A stretch of DNA of 37,019 nucleotides from Stenocarpella maydis (Eukaryota > Ascomycota > Sordariomycetes > Diaporthales > Diaporthaceae), in the NCBI GenBank assembly GCA_002270565.1, contig NQMI01000247.1, positions 1 through 37,019 of the forward strand. The letters are read 5' to 3'. A program made the translations under genes and the position numbers. Below are positions 1 through 10,795 of this stretch, in pieces; position 1 is the stretch's first letter, and the number at the start of each line of letters is the position of its first letter. The notes beneath the pieces are model-generated. The model was given only the letters and a program-made list of their open reading frames with translations, did not search any database and was not told where the DNA came from.

Positions 1-129
1 GTCGGAGGGTATATAAGGAGGGCTTACAGAAGCCCAACTTAATTCAATACAAAGTTGTCCAGACCATTGTCAATCGTCCGAATTCGCCTCAGAGCACCAC
101 ACTGCGACCCTGCCGAAACACACGCTGAA
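1..129 (+). mobile_element. LTR-like end of a retrotransposon, not AT-mutated
   Basis: This stretch has ordinary base composition, while everything just to its right is AT-rich and decayed. It contains a TATA-box-like tatataagg at 11-19 followed by about 110 bases ending in gaaacaca, an arrangement typical of the promoter, R and U5 part of a fungal LTR read on the plus strand. It directly abuts the truncated reverse transcriptase remnant of a minus-strand gypsy element. The likely reading is the 3' LTR of another element lying mostly left of the window and inserted into the older one. The exact right boundary and the target duplication cannot be fixed. Confidence 0.4.
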
Positions 130-164
130 CTGAATGCTATTTTATAGCACAAATTCATCAGAAA

Positions 165-860
165 TATAATATTATTTAATTATTAATAGTTAATATAAAG
201 TTATAGCTTGCTATTTTTCTTCAGTATAAAGAGGATTGGGTATCCTGCTAGTAATTGTAATAATTTAATGAATTCTTTCTTAAGGTTTTCATTAAGATAT
301 TCTCTAAGTGCTTTAAGTTATTCTTCATTAAGTCTGTAGATGGGCTTAAATTAAGGTATTATTTCAGGTTTTAATGATATTTTATAGTCTTACTGTATAC
401 ATTATGGTAATATAGTATTAAGTTTTTCCTGGAATACTTTCTTGAATTTATGATAGTGTCTTGGTATTTATGCTAGTTTATAGGTTTTATCTTCTTTCTT
501 TCCTTCCTCTAGGTAAAGGAGGTATTGTTATGTTTCTTGTGTTATATGCTGACTGGTTGTACTGGAGTGGTGATCTCCTGATTGGCTTCGGTCCTTCCGC
601 GAGGTGCTTAAGTAGCTTAATCCTTCTCTATCTTTCTAAAGTTGGGCCTTCTGCCTGCTCCCAGAGGTATTCATGGGTCCATTTGAGTGCATCACCTATT
701 TGCTATCCTTAGTAATATAATTCCTTCCCTCACTATTAATTGCAACCTTCTTTTAGGGAACGGCATTATCTTAAAAGATCTAGCTAGTAATCTGATTAAT
801 TTAGAGATTATCTTTTCTTAACTAAAGTATTCCTAAAATTAACTAATAATTTACTATCTT
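165..860 (-). pseudogene. Decayed gypsy pol: protease-linked region and start of reverse transcriptase
   Basis: On the minus strand at about 860-790 a broken frame resembles the conserved gypsy stretch YDLILGIPWLRKHNP. It is followed at about 710-520 by a readable linker containing ALKWTHEYLWEQAEG. At 480-165 comes the N-terminal part of a gypsy reverse transcriptase, with recognisable pieces such as KFKKVFQEKLN, PIYRLNEE, LKALREYLNENLKK and GYPILFILKKN. Several in-frame stops replace glutamine, arginine or tryptophan codons. The similarity ends at about 165, before the catalytic YxDD motif would be reached, so RNase H and integrase are missing or lie beyond the inserted LTR-like sequence. 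Confidence 0.7.
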
Positions 861-2389
861 AGTAATATTAAATAATAGTAATTCTATATGGTTATAAATT
901 TAAATTAGGAGAGGATTAGTCTCTATATTAATAATTCCATTACTATAAGATACTTTAGTTCTATCTACTATATTAAGTCTGTAGGGTTCCTTTTTCTTAT
1001 GCTATAGTAGGTAGTACCTGTTTACTACCTTTGGGAATATAAAATTCCCTTATGCTCCACTATTAATAAGTGCTAAGCACGTGTGGATTCCTAGCTCAAC
1101 CTAAACCATCAGGTAGCTATAGTTGTTTGCTATTGCGTATAAGTACCTTGTAATATAGTTGGTTGCTATCTAAGGTTTTATAAATAGCCCTTTTAGTTTT
1201 TTAACTATTTATCCGCTACTAGGACCTTCTTGATGCTCTTGAGGTTTTGCTTGGTAATATCTTGTGATTTTTGCAGGTTATTAATTAGCTATTATATGCT
1301 ATAATCCTGTTTTTTAGGTATCAGAGATTTAAGCAGTAGCCCCTGCTGTCTTATTAGATGCCAGTCTTAAGCCTTATTAAGCATGTGCACCTTACAGATC
1401 GGCTTATTGCAATCTACCCATCCGCTAGAGTTTTGTAGACATTTTAAGAGTGTGCGGGAGTCTAGCTTTATTAGGGCGTATCCTATCTTATTATATTTCT
1501 AATGCAGGTACTAGTTCTTAAAGTTATTATGCGTATATATATACTTAATATCCTTATCTAGATATTATTAGGGAAACTAGTTGTGCTTAGTTTTCTCCCT
1601 TATGTATTCCTTATATCTATTATAGATATATAATACTTAGGAGATATCCTTATATTTATTATATATAAGATATATGCGTCCTGTATCTCCTAGTCTTTTG
1701 TATTCCTAGGTAGGCTGTTTTATGGTTTTTTTAAAAGGTCTTCCTATAATCATAACTATTATAATATTAGTTCTTAGAGCTAGAAGGGGCGCTTATTCTA
1801 GGTAGTCTTGTAGTTCCTTCTACTATATTTGTAGCGTAAGTATGGCCTGGGGGATAGGTTTTCCTTCCATCCTAGGGTTAATCTGCGGGAGTTCCTTCCT
1901 ATTTCCTACCGCTAGGGTTCTTCCCTATTTTCCTGAGGTATTCTTAGGAAACTATCTAGTAGCTTTCTTATTATTATAATAAGTAGCATAGCTATTATTA
2001 AAGCAAGCTATCCAACTAAGTAATATATATATTATCCTAGGCTTCTAGGGATTCTTTATTAGTAGGATAGGCTGCTATTGCGCCTTATCCTTCTAATATT
2101 TTTTATATTAGGACTTGGTATATTATAAGAAGTATAGATTATTATAAAGGTCTTCTTTATTAGGGTTATAGAAGTTGCATCCTTTATTTGGGTTCTAATC
2201 CGGATATACCTAATATGAGTTATATATATTTATTCTATAAATATAGTACTTACTTATAAGTTCCCATTATAGTTTGGACCTAGGTGGTCCTTATGTGCTG
2301 TAGGCGGCTATATTAGCCTAATGAGTAGCTTTATTAGCCTATTGGGTTTTCTTAGGTATTAACTTCTAGTCCCTATCCTTCTTTAGAGC

Positions 2390-3388
2390 CCTACATTCTA
2401 AAGCAAAGTATCCCATCTTGTTATAGTTATAGTACTTAATGCTTTTCTTATCTTTATATTGGGCAGCATCTAGCTTTATAGGGCCTGCATGCTGTTCCCA
2501 TTAGGTGCTTGGTTTCTAATACTTCCTTCCCGTGTTTGGTTTATGTTTATGGAATGGGGATTGTTTAGAAGTTTATTCCTTCCTTTTTAAGTATTGTTTA
2601 TAGAGTTTATTATTAATTTAGATAGCTATTTTTATATATTATAGAAAATCATTAAGTTAGTTTATAATCTTACTAAGTTTATCCTTTACTTTATCCTTTA
2701 ATCTGTAATAGAATATAAACTTTTTTATATTATTAGTATAGTTGATTTTGGTATAAATTTATTAAAATTCTGTAGTATAATTGATTACTGAGCCGCGCTA
2801 TTTGTAATTCGCTAGGTCTCTTTCTGCCTGTTGTTCTTTATTTGGGTTCTGGAATAGGGACCTAAGGATGGTCTTATAGCCTTTATAGCTGCTAAAAATT
2901 TACTATATTTTAAGCTTATAGGCTTTAAATGATTTTGCATTAATAAAGTCGGTTAAGTAGGGTTTAAACTAAGCTAAGGCTCTTCCTTTAAGGAAAGAGG
3001 ATGTATATATAACCCTTTTCCCGCTAGGCTATGCGTCTAACCCATAGAAGTGCTAATAGGCCCTAACCTGTATTAGGTGTGCTTAAAGTTCTCTAGTAGT
3101 TCCGTTCTATAGGGCTGGAGTGTTGAGTTTAATATATTCCTTTATCTAGATTGGGGTATTGATAATATTGGCTTCTGCTTGGAGGGTAGTAATTTCTTCT
3201 TAAAGTTATTCTATTTCCTGGTTCTGGTGAGCTTGCTTGTCTATGAGGGTATGGAGTTAGGCTACCTTATTGGCTAATTCTTGCCTTTGAAGATCAGCTG
3301 TTGGCTGGTTGGTAATGTTGCTAAGCTTGTGCAGGAGGTTGCGGGTGGGAGTGGTTATTTTAGAGTCTGATATCGTGAAGGGTTCCAT
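2390..3388 (-). pseudogene. Decayed gypsy gag with broken CCHC zinc knuckle
   Basis: A minus-strand ATG at 3388 opens a reading frame beginning MEPFTISDSK, followed by a heptad-like glutamine and leucine rich helix and then gag-like sequence containing scattered TAA and TAG codons. At 2434-2393 the frame reads a CCHC zinc knuckle in which the first two cysteines and the histidine have all become tyrosine and only the last cysteine survives. Cys to Tyr (TGY to TAY) and His to Tyr (CAY to TAY) are the exact products of C-to-T change in CpA on the plus and the minus strand respectively. The gene is non-functional. The identification rests on this motif and on position upstream of reverse transcriptase remnants. 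Confidence 0.7.
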
Positions 3389-3890
3389 GTGTAATATTGC
3401 TTAAAGTTTATATAGTGATATATGAATAAGAGTCATTAAAATGTAATGATTAAAGGGTTTTTAAGTGTGTTAAACCTGGAAGATTAAGGGTTTATATTTA
3501 GAATATATTATTAGGTGGTTATTAAGTAATATTATTAACTAATAATGATTACTAGCTATAAGGCTATCTAATACTAGGATTAAATACTTAGATTAATGAT
3601 TAAAGAGTCTATTCTATAAAAGCTATTTATTATGGTGATGACTATGTTCTTATATGTCCCGACTCTTTAGTGACTTAATAGAATTAATAGTGATACTGTT
3701 GACTGGGTGTTGCTTAATGGAGTTGATATAGATCTCATTGATTCTGGTGGGTCTTTAACCCTAACCCTGATAAGGTGGCGTTACTGATTGGATTAGGTGG
3801 GATAATCTTTTTTGGGAGCTATTCCCCAACCTGCGGGGTTGTCTTCTGCGGTAGTTAGTCGCCGATGCTTGGTGGTTCATAACATTAATG

Positions 3891-3927
3891 TATATATATA
3901 TATGTATATGTATATAGGAAAATCTGG

Positions 3928-3958
<31 letters not shown>

Positions 3959-3967
3959 TTGTATATA
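3891..3967. repeat. TATATG-type microsatellite
   Basis: Two runs of alternating tatatg/tgtata units are separated by ggaaaatctgg. The second run has about four clean gtatat units. It lies between the putative gypsy leader and the next AT-rich block and probably arose by slippage in AT-rich DNA. Confidence 0.8.
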
Positions 3968-4061
3968 CTGTAATTTTACAACTCTGTATATACCTAATAG
4001 GCACTTTATAAAGGACCTTTTTAAAGCCCCTCTACTTAATACTAGGGGAAGGGGGACTATG

Positions 4062-4490
4062 TAAGCGACTTAAGATTAGGAGGGGAAGTTAAATGATTTA
4101 AAATTATAAATAGCCTAAGTTCTTAAATAATTTAAACTAGCTTAAATAATTTAAAAAGAGGAGGGGAGAAGAGGGCCTTTTAGTATTAATTCTATCTAGG
4201 AAAGAATTAAATTTTAAGCTAAAAGTTATATATAAAGCTTAGGAGACCATTTCCTTCTACCTTGTTTTTTAAATTCCCTTTCCTTCCCTTTCCTTTCTTT
4301 TACTTAAATATATTAATATTAAAAGAGAAAGAAGTACGTTTTTAACTAAAGGCTAGCTATACTTAGTATAAACTATGCTAAACCTGCTTCTATAAGTTTA
4401 AATTAGTAAGGAATTTTTAATCATTTAGAGATTTAAACTACTTGGAATTTTAAATAATCCAACTTCCTCTCCTAGAATAAGCGGTGGCTG
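4062..4490. mobile_element. Probable decayed TIR element (MITE-like)
   Basis: The left arm near 4077-4104 (aggaggggaagtt then atttaaaatt) is matched in inverted orientation by 4446-4474 (aattttaaat then aacttcctctcct), about 28 bp with four differences. Weaker similarity continues outward to about 4064 and 4484. Purine-rich tracts inside the left half (4153-4170) face pyrimidine-rich tracts in the right half (4270-4300), extending the overall palindromic layout. There is no coding potential. Boundaries and target duplication are unclear, so a hairpin-prone internal part of the gypsy LTR is an alternative. Confidence 0.45.
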
Positions 4491-4690
4491 AATGGCTTAG
4501 CCACCATTTATAGTAACCCCACCACGCCGGTACCCTAAGGCATTCTGAGGGCCCTTCCTCTGGGTGTGTAGAGAGCCTTTCCTCTAGGCGTGGAGAGCCC
4601 TTCGCGGAGGGCCCTCTGGGCGCGTAAAGATGCTCTGGGGCGTGTTAAGGGGCCCTGGGGCGGGGTATTGTAAAGAGGGGTACAAGAAAT
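4483..4690. repeat. GC-rich palindrome and degenerate tandem repeats
   Basis: A short inverted repeat ggtggct/agccacc (4484-4505) is followed by a sudden GC-rich patch. It holds diverged units starting gcccttcctctggg (4551), gcctttcctctagg (4575) and gcccttcgcgg (4597), about 22-24 bp apart, then further ctctgggg/ccctggggcg blocks. This is a decayed minisatellite between the transposon island and the first gene. The remaining sequence to 5135 is the NmrA-like gene's upstream region and shows no gene. Confidence 0.5.
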
Positions 4691-5135
4691 TATAGTAGGC
4701 CCCACGCTTAATTCCTTATACTAGGTGGGCCAACGTTAGAAGCTGGGTGGGCGGACAGTGACTGCTTAATATAGCCGGGCTAGGAGTGTGCACATAGACT
4801 CCCACTACGTAAGTATTTACTTCTCTCGCTGTTTTATGAGACTGCCGAAACGGCCGAGAAGCGCTCACTGGAGCTGCCGCTCTTCATATACACGAGCCCC
4901 CTGGAGAACGCGTTACGTACTTAAGTACCTACTACCCAGTGTAGAGCCCCCGCGGAACTGCCGAGGACGAAATCCGGAGTTGGAGGCGGCGGGACATGTC
5001 TAAGTAAGCAGGCACCTCTATGTATATATATACAGCCGCCGCCGGACGAATAGTTCGCACACGTTCGCCTAAATCTGTGCAGCTAGTCGCCCTGGATTTC
5101 CCCATCATCCAAGTCGCAGCAAGCTGTGCTACATC

Positions 5136-6207
5136 ATGGCCAAGCGGATTCTAGTGTTTGGTGCCACCGGCAACCAAGGTATAGTTCCCCACTGCCTGGG
5201 TACATATGTAGCATGAAGAGCTCGATGTTAACATCCCATTTCCTCTCAAAGGCGGTGCTGTCGCTCAACTTCTCCTCCGGCACCCGAACCAGTACAGCGT
5301 GCGAGCCGTGACTCGCGATCCCGGTTCACGTGCGGCCAAGGCCCTCGCAGCGCAGGGTGCCGAGGTCTTCAAAGCTGACTTGACCGTCCCGTCAAGCCTT
5401 CCGCCAGCGTTCGAGGGATGCTGGGGCGTCTTTGGGGTCACTAACTTCTATGACTCGACCATCAAAGATGACCCTAGCAGTGAGGAACAGCAGGGGAAGA
5501 ACCTAGTAGATGCTTCTGCTGCTGCCAGGACGGTCGAGTGTCTTGCTTGGTCCACCTTGCCCAGCTCCAAGGCAATATCCGGCGGTCGTTTTGTCAGTCA
5601 GATATACGAGGGCAAGCACCATGTCGATGACTATATCCGCCACCAAAATTTCCCAGCCTGTTTCCTCTACACAGGAAACTTCTATGAAAGTGGGTACAGC
5701 CGGTCTCCGGCGTGGTAGATGAGCAACGAGCTGATATACTCCGTTGCAGATATGATCTTGCGTTCGCACATGAAATATGACCCCACCATCTCAGAAAACA
5801 TAGAATTTCAGCAGCCTATCGTCGAAGCCGACACACAACTTGCCATGCTGTTTGTGGAGAAGGACCTTTCGGCCATTACAAAGGCGGTATTTGACCAGTG
5901 GGACTCCAAGAAGGACCACCTCAATCATACGTATTTGTACTGCTGTGATGCCAGAGTGTCCCCGAAAGATATTACGTCGTGTGTGGAACGGCTCACAGGG
6001 AAGCGGACAACTTACAAGAAGTTGGAATCGACAGGGTGGAAAGATAGAGACATAATGTTCCAGCTGTACAACGAATGTGGCATGTATCCTGGGAAGGAAA
6101 TCCCCGACCAGAACGTCCTGGCCCTCGGGGTGGAATTACACGGAATTGAGGACTTTGTACGGAGCCGGCTACTTCCACATCTCGGGTTGACCCTCATTGG
6201 AAGTTAA
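5136..6207 (+). CDS. NmrA-like family NAD(P)-binding protein, three exons
   Basis: The predicted product is 312 residues, normal for NmrA-like or HSCARG-type atypical short-chain dehydrogenases, which bind NAD(P) through a Rossmann fold and often act as redox sensors rather than enzymes. Exons are 5136-5178, 5252-5689 and 5750-6207. The first exon encodes MAKRILVFGATGNQ, and the GxxGxxG nucleotide motif is completed across intron 1 (5179-5251, gtatag...aaag). The uninterrupted frame has a TAG at 5716, but a 60-nt intron (5690-5749, gtgggt...gcag) removes it and restores NFYENMILR, which fits the family, so the gene is probably intact. Conserved-looking blocks include GVFGVTNFYD and AMLFVEKDLSAITKAVFDQW. 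It converges on the RTC5 gene, with 393 bp between them that hold only AT-rich 3' sequence. The exact substrate or partner cannot be told. Confidence 0.85.
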
Positions 6208-6600
6208 ACTGACACATGAGATCATCATCCACCGATCCGATAAATAAACATAAGGCGTGACCAAATCAGAAAACATTGTGCCTTTGGGGGCTAGGAAAGA
6301 AACAGTTCATTACTGGAAACACAAAGAACGTAGAATAATCCAGATATCCGTGTCCTTAAAAAGGAAGGTATACACCAGTACGCCACCCGCCACCCACGCC
6401 CCGAACGTGTATTTACACTTGAATCACATATAAACGTAACTCCTAACCTTATATGACTGTTATAATACTTATCATGTTAATAGCAAAAGTTAAAATACCT
6501 TTTCTCTAGAAAGAGATGACCTTTTTTTACAGAAAAAAAAAAGGAAGAAAAGAAGCTAAATTTAAAGCTCGAGTGTTGTGATAGCGTGGTTGCAGGTTCA

Positions 6601-8476
6601 TTATATCATTGAGCCGCCGCTTCTATTTTCTCCCACCAGGCCTGCCATTTCAAGCAGTGCTCTGTCTACTCCAATATCACCTGTCCCCATGTTGATGCGC
6701 CTCCTTGCTTCGGCCTCTCGTGCTTCAAATGCCCATCTTTCAGCCTGCATTTTGGCCTCGTCGTCGCCGCCACAGCCCCAGACTTCGAGACTTTCGATCT
6801 CAAATCGATCCTGGAAGTCGAACTGGCGGCTGACACTGCCCCGGAAAGCACCGCCCCGTGAGGAGTTGTCATGCGTGAAGACGCCGAACTCAAAGCTCGA
6901 GTCAAGCAGGAGGGCGACCGAGCCGAGGTGGGTAACGCTCTGTCTCCTATACGAGGACGAGGATTTGGGCAGCGGATTTCCGACAGAAATGCCAGTGCTT
7001 GTCGAACCAACGCCGGGTTTCGTGAATGAGACATAGTCCCTGTTCATAGTGCTGGCAGGGAATACATCATGGATGGGCTCGAGCTGGAACAAAAGCGTGT
7101 CCGTGTCTCCGAAACATTCCTTGTGTGAGTGACGCCAAGGTTGGGAGACGTACAGGCCGTACGTCAGCCTACTTGAATGGGAGCCGTCCGGAAAGCGCTT
7201 TGGCGGAAGTGAGGCTGCAAACCGCTCCTCGCTACCGCCAGACCTGTCAGCGATTCTGGTGCCTCGTACGAGCAGGATGGTTGGCGCTCGCCAATTGAAC
7301 ACCTTTGTTTCAAAGGAGCCCATGGAGAAGCCATCCTGCTCGCCCGAGTACAACAAACGGAGCCGTCGAAACAGAGAAGAGCCTGGGATGAAGAAGGAGA
7401 GCTGGGAGAGGACGGTCGAGCTCATGATGGATGCTTTGTCCTGCAGCAATGGGGCAGCGACGTATGGGGAGGGTCCGGTTTCCTGGTTGCCAGGCCGTCT
7501 TTGCCTGTCAAAATCGAGACTCTTGGAGAAGAGAAAGCGCCCAAACAGCGCGTTAAAGCCCTGGAACAGGAAGGGAAGCGCAACCGGCAGCACAAGGTCA
7601 AAGGCCCTGGACCTGATGCCCGGGGATTCTTCGACATTGAGGAAGGCCGCGAGGATGCTCTCGGCCGCAGACCGCAAGCTTTCGAGCTCTGGCCCCGTTG
7701 TACGCTCTGCATACTGGGAGAGTCTCTCCTGGGGATCCATGGGGGCCACGAGCAAGAGCAGCATGATGAGCTTCCTGAAGTTATCAGGCGGGATGATGGC
7801 CTCATGAGCTGCGGACGGGCCCGGGTCTTGGTATGCATCAACGCAATCCAGTAGTTCGAGGGTGGATATCACCAACCCGTCATCGTCGTCAGGTTCGTCC
7901 TCGCCGGCCGCTCCTGTGGCACCTGGCGTGAGAGCACTCCCGTGCACGCCATCTCTTTCGTCGTGCGACTGCAGCAGTTTCCGATCGTAAACAGCCAGGC
8001 TCTTGAAGAGGAGCTTCCTCCTGTCGGTAGAGCCCTTCAGTAGGAGCCGCTGGTACCTTTCGGTGAGAAGAATGACGGTGTTGACAAGGGCGTCAAGACT
8101 CATGATTGCGGGTGCGTCCTGAAGAAACGGGAAGGCCCCGAGGAAGGATACCATCTTCCCAATGACGGGCGCTACGTCAAGGACATCGGGGATTTCCAGG
8201 AACCTGACAATAGTAGTCTCGGAGACATAGAGATGGGTAGTGCCCCCGGGCTCCCGCTGGACGTCGGCCAGGCTTTTGAAGTTGTCCTTGAGTGAGAATA
8301 GCTCGATGGAGGTGAAGCATTTTGTAGCGAATCTGTTGGCCTGTGGGTTGGTTAGCCAGTTCGGCTGTGCAGGGAGGCAGTCTTTGCGATCGCAATGATC
8401 GTACCAGCTCCCTTCTCAGCTCCTCGCGTGTCTTGGTTTCCGGGCCGTCAGTGCGGCCAGAGAGTGCCTGTCCCAT
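6601..8476 (-). CDS. RTC5: RTC5-like TLDc-domain protein, two exons
   Basis: Exon 1 is 8476-8405 and exon 2 is 8340-6601, with a 64-nt intron (gtacga...gctaaccaacccacag). They join to a 603-residue protein, about the usual length for fungal RTC5. The N-terminus MGQALS fits an N-myristoylation signal (Gly2, Ser6). The spliced frame gives the expected block CFTSIELFSLKDNFKSLADVQ, invisible in the unspliced frame. The C-terminal half, about residues 325-560, is a TLDc domain with LLYSGEQDGFSMGSFETKVF, an FGDTDTLLFQL block, FEFGVFTHDNSSRGGAF and EVWGCGG. In yeast, Rtc5 is a vacuolar protein that opposes V-ATPase assembly, and the name comes from a telomere-capping screen. The product therefore probably acts at the vacuole membrane. 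There are no transmembrane segments. Confidence 0.9.
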
Positions 8477-9702
8477 CGTGGAGCCAAAGCAATCAGATGA
8501 CTTTCGTCCCGGGAGGAGGGGAGGGGGGTTTCCTTATGGGTGGAGGATGGGTGGGCCGCCCTTGGTAATAGACATCAGAATGTTGATTCACTTGCTGCAC
8601 GAGTGTAGCTGACATGCAACAATCCAACGGAACGGCTGACCTACAATTAAGCCTGCCTGTCTATCTACTGGGTACTTACCTACTGAGTACTTTACCCCGG
8701 AGTATTAGCTACCCGCCATGCAGGGTCCCTAACCCTTGTGGCTGCACATGTGAGGGGGGAAGACGAACGACTCCATGTTTCTTGGAGACAAGGAAATTAA
8801 ATGTTGATGCCACAGGGAAAATGGAAGAGATGGATAGGCCACGGGGGCACACAGCCCTTCCGGAGCCACTGTGAACTGACACGGGTGTTCCCTCGTCTAA
8901 TATGTGGGCAAGCCATGCCCGGCGTATTTGCAGAGCACCTACACATGGCGTCCTGGACCCGGAAGCGGAGCCGGCAGTGGCCCCGGCCGCATCGCCGGTC
9001 CTCAAGCGGCCCGGATGGTTTGCTTGACCCGGCAACGAGGCCGGCCCCAGCGCAGACACAGGATATCTTCTTCGCAGAACGTTCACACTGAGGCGGCCAG
9101 GTCAGCTCCGGCTCGAGACACTTATTCACTCTCTCCCTCGATGCCACCGCTTCTTGCAGTACTGGGCCCGGGCCCAAGCACATGGTCACACTTTTATATG
9201 ACGACGCTTCCGTTCCCGGCAGCGCACCGCCCCGCACCCCCGAGGGATTTCCCATGAGTCCTTCTTGAAGCCATGGAGTAAGTGCTGGTGGCAGGAGAGG
9301 TGGGTGAACATGGCTCAGTACGAGAACCGCGATATGGGGCGAAGCCCCTGATCCACACACTAATGCGCATCCGATCTGTTGCTTTTATATATTTATTTAG
9401 TTTTACAAGGAAAAGAAGCAAAAGAAAGGGTAGAAAGGAAGTTGCTCAAACCACTGATTACTTAACAAAGCAGCTGCATTTCGATTTTCGAACGCAAACA
9501 AACAACTCAAAAACCTAATTTTGGTAAGACTACAAAGACTCCAACCTTTGAGTAATCAGGCAATACTCCCTCGCCCCCATGGAAGGGAAACAAAACTTAA
9601 CAGCAAGGCTTGAGTGAGGATAGTGATCATTGCTTCCTTCATGGCTACCCAGGTAGTTCCATGGCTTCAATTATGCTACATTAAACAAACTATGCACAGG
9701 GG
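8477..9702. other. Intergenic region, no gene seen
   Basis: This is the upstream region of the RTC5-like gene and the downstream region of the sulfurtransferase gene. Open frames here (for example minus 8797-9360) lack any family-like composition, splice logic or conserved motif. A ggtacttacctactgagtac stretch at 8671-8690 belongs to the GGTA/TACC-rich motifs seen in several promoters of this window. From about 9380 to 9700 the DNA is AT-richer and looks like a 3' untranslated region or spacer. Confidence 0.6.
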
Positions 9703-10795
9703 CTATTCTTTACGTATTAATGAATCAGAAGCACGCACTCGCTGAGCCCATTCCCTGGCGGAATTATTAGCATGGCTTGAACAAGGCATATTTCCCCCGG
9801 GGGGGGGGGTTGTCAACTTACGTCCAGCTGCCATCATAGACTCTCCGGGATTCTGGGCTCCCAAAGCCAGCCTCGTCCAGGGCCGTCTCGATTACCACGG
9901 CGGTAACACCAGTGCCACAACTGGAGATGATGGGCTTGCTCGGGTCGACGCCCTTTGCGCTGAAGAGTTGCCGCAGCTGCTCCTTGGGCAGGAAGGCCTT
10001 GGTCTCGGGGTCGAGGACCTCATTGAAGGGGATGTTGATAGAGCCGGGGATGTGGCCGGACGATAGACCGGGTCTCGGCTCGGGGTCCCTGCCGGACCAG
10101 CGCCCACTGCTCCTGGCGTCGATGATCTGCACGCCCTCTGCGCCCTCCTTGTTGTAGTCAAGAGCCACCTCCCTGACGTCCTCGTAACTCGCGACCTTGT
10201 CCGAGTCGATCTCGGGGATGGGGTAGGGGTGGCACTCGACGTTATACAGCTCGCCGCTCTCGGTAGGGAGACCTTGGTCGACCCACAGGCGGAAGTTGTT
10301 GAGGATGTGGACCTTGGGGTGGCCAAAGACCTTGAGGGTCCAGCCGACCCGCGGGGCGCTGAAGATGCCCAGCTCCTTGGTGTCGTAGACGACGACGGTG
10401 TCCTCGCGGCGGACGCCCAGCTCGCTCATTGCGGCGGCAAAGGTCTTGGGCGCGGGGAGCATGTGGGGATATACGGAGTGCTTGTCGATGACCTTGTCGA
10501 GGTCAAAGAAGCGGGCCTTTGGGATGCGCTGCTGGCGGAAGGCCTGGATGCCGGTGCGGCGGTCGGGGTCGTTTGGCATGAACCACGCGGCGCAGAGGGG
10601 GATGATGCGCGGGTCGGTGCTGATTGGGGAGGGAGGGTTCTTCTTGAGGGCCTCGCTGAGCTCGGCGGGGGACACGAGGTAGGAGGACAGGGAGCGGCGA
10701 GAGCCAAGAGCTGCGGCGACGCTGGCGAAGGTGGATGGTCGCAAAGGCGAGCGGGCGGCCCTGGGGAAGGGCCGGAGGACGGCAATGGTGGCCAT
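9703..10795 (-). CDS. Mitochondrial rhodanese-type sulfurtransferase (thiosulfate or 3-mercaptopyruvate), two exons
   Basis: The enzyme moves sulfane sulfur from 3-mercaptopyruvate or thiosulfate onto an active-site cysteine and then to an acceptor. Exon 1 is 10795-9822 and exon 2 is 9754-9703, giving 341 residues. The start at 10795 is preferred over in-frame upstream codons because it has an A-rich context and opens a clear mitochondrial presequence (MATIAVLRPFPRAARSPLRP, then RRSLSSYLV). Two rhodanese domains follow, at about residues 45-190 and 215-335. Motifs are FFDLDKVIDKHSVYPHMLP, VVYDTKELGIFSAPRVGWTL, GHIPGSINIPF and the active loop ISSCGTGVTA with Cys293. The final 17 residues (EWAQRVRAS...) come from a tiny exon behind a 67-nt intron (gtaagt...gccag) containing a run of 11 C. 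Choice between the two substrates is not certain; CGTGVTA resembles the mercaptopyruvate (CGSGVTA) type. Confidence 0.9.

Larger units (their letters stand above)
130..3889 (-). mobile_element. Degenerate Ty3/gypsy retrotransposon, RIP-mutated and truncated
   Basis: Read on the minus strand from right to left, the block gives the gypsy order: a possible 5' untranslated region (about 3390-3890), gag with a ruined zinc knuckle, a protease-linked stretch, and the start of reverse transcriptase, which breaks off near 165. All frames carry many stops. The plus strand has almost no CA dinucleotides while TG is common, the mark of C-to-T change in CpA on one strand. Positions 1200-2300 (minus) hold coding-like fragments that I could not assign. 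No intact LTR pair is visible. Confidence 0.75.

Noticed and set aside
461..712. 83-residue plus-strand open frame in the left island
   Set aside because: It is the antisense of a gypsy-derived coding remnant in mutated DNA; the minus-strand reading carries the family-like sequence.
3756..3767. Telomere-like ccctaaccct in the gypsy leader region
   Set aside because: It has less than two units inside transposon sequence and no extended array, so it is not a telomere or interstitial telomeric repeat.
4788..5003. 71-residue plus-strand frame before the NmrA-like gene
   Set aside because: It lacks any family features and lies in repeat-rich upstream DNA.
8797..9360. 187-residue minus-strand frame between RTC5 and sulfurtransferase
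   Set aside because: Its composition looks random and several frames on both strands are equally open in this GC-rich stretch.
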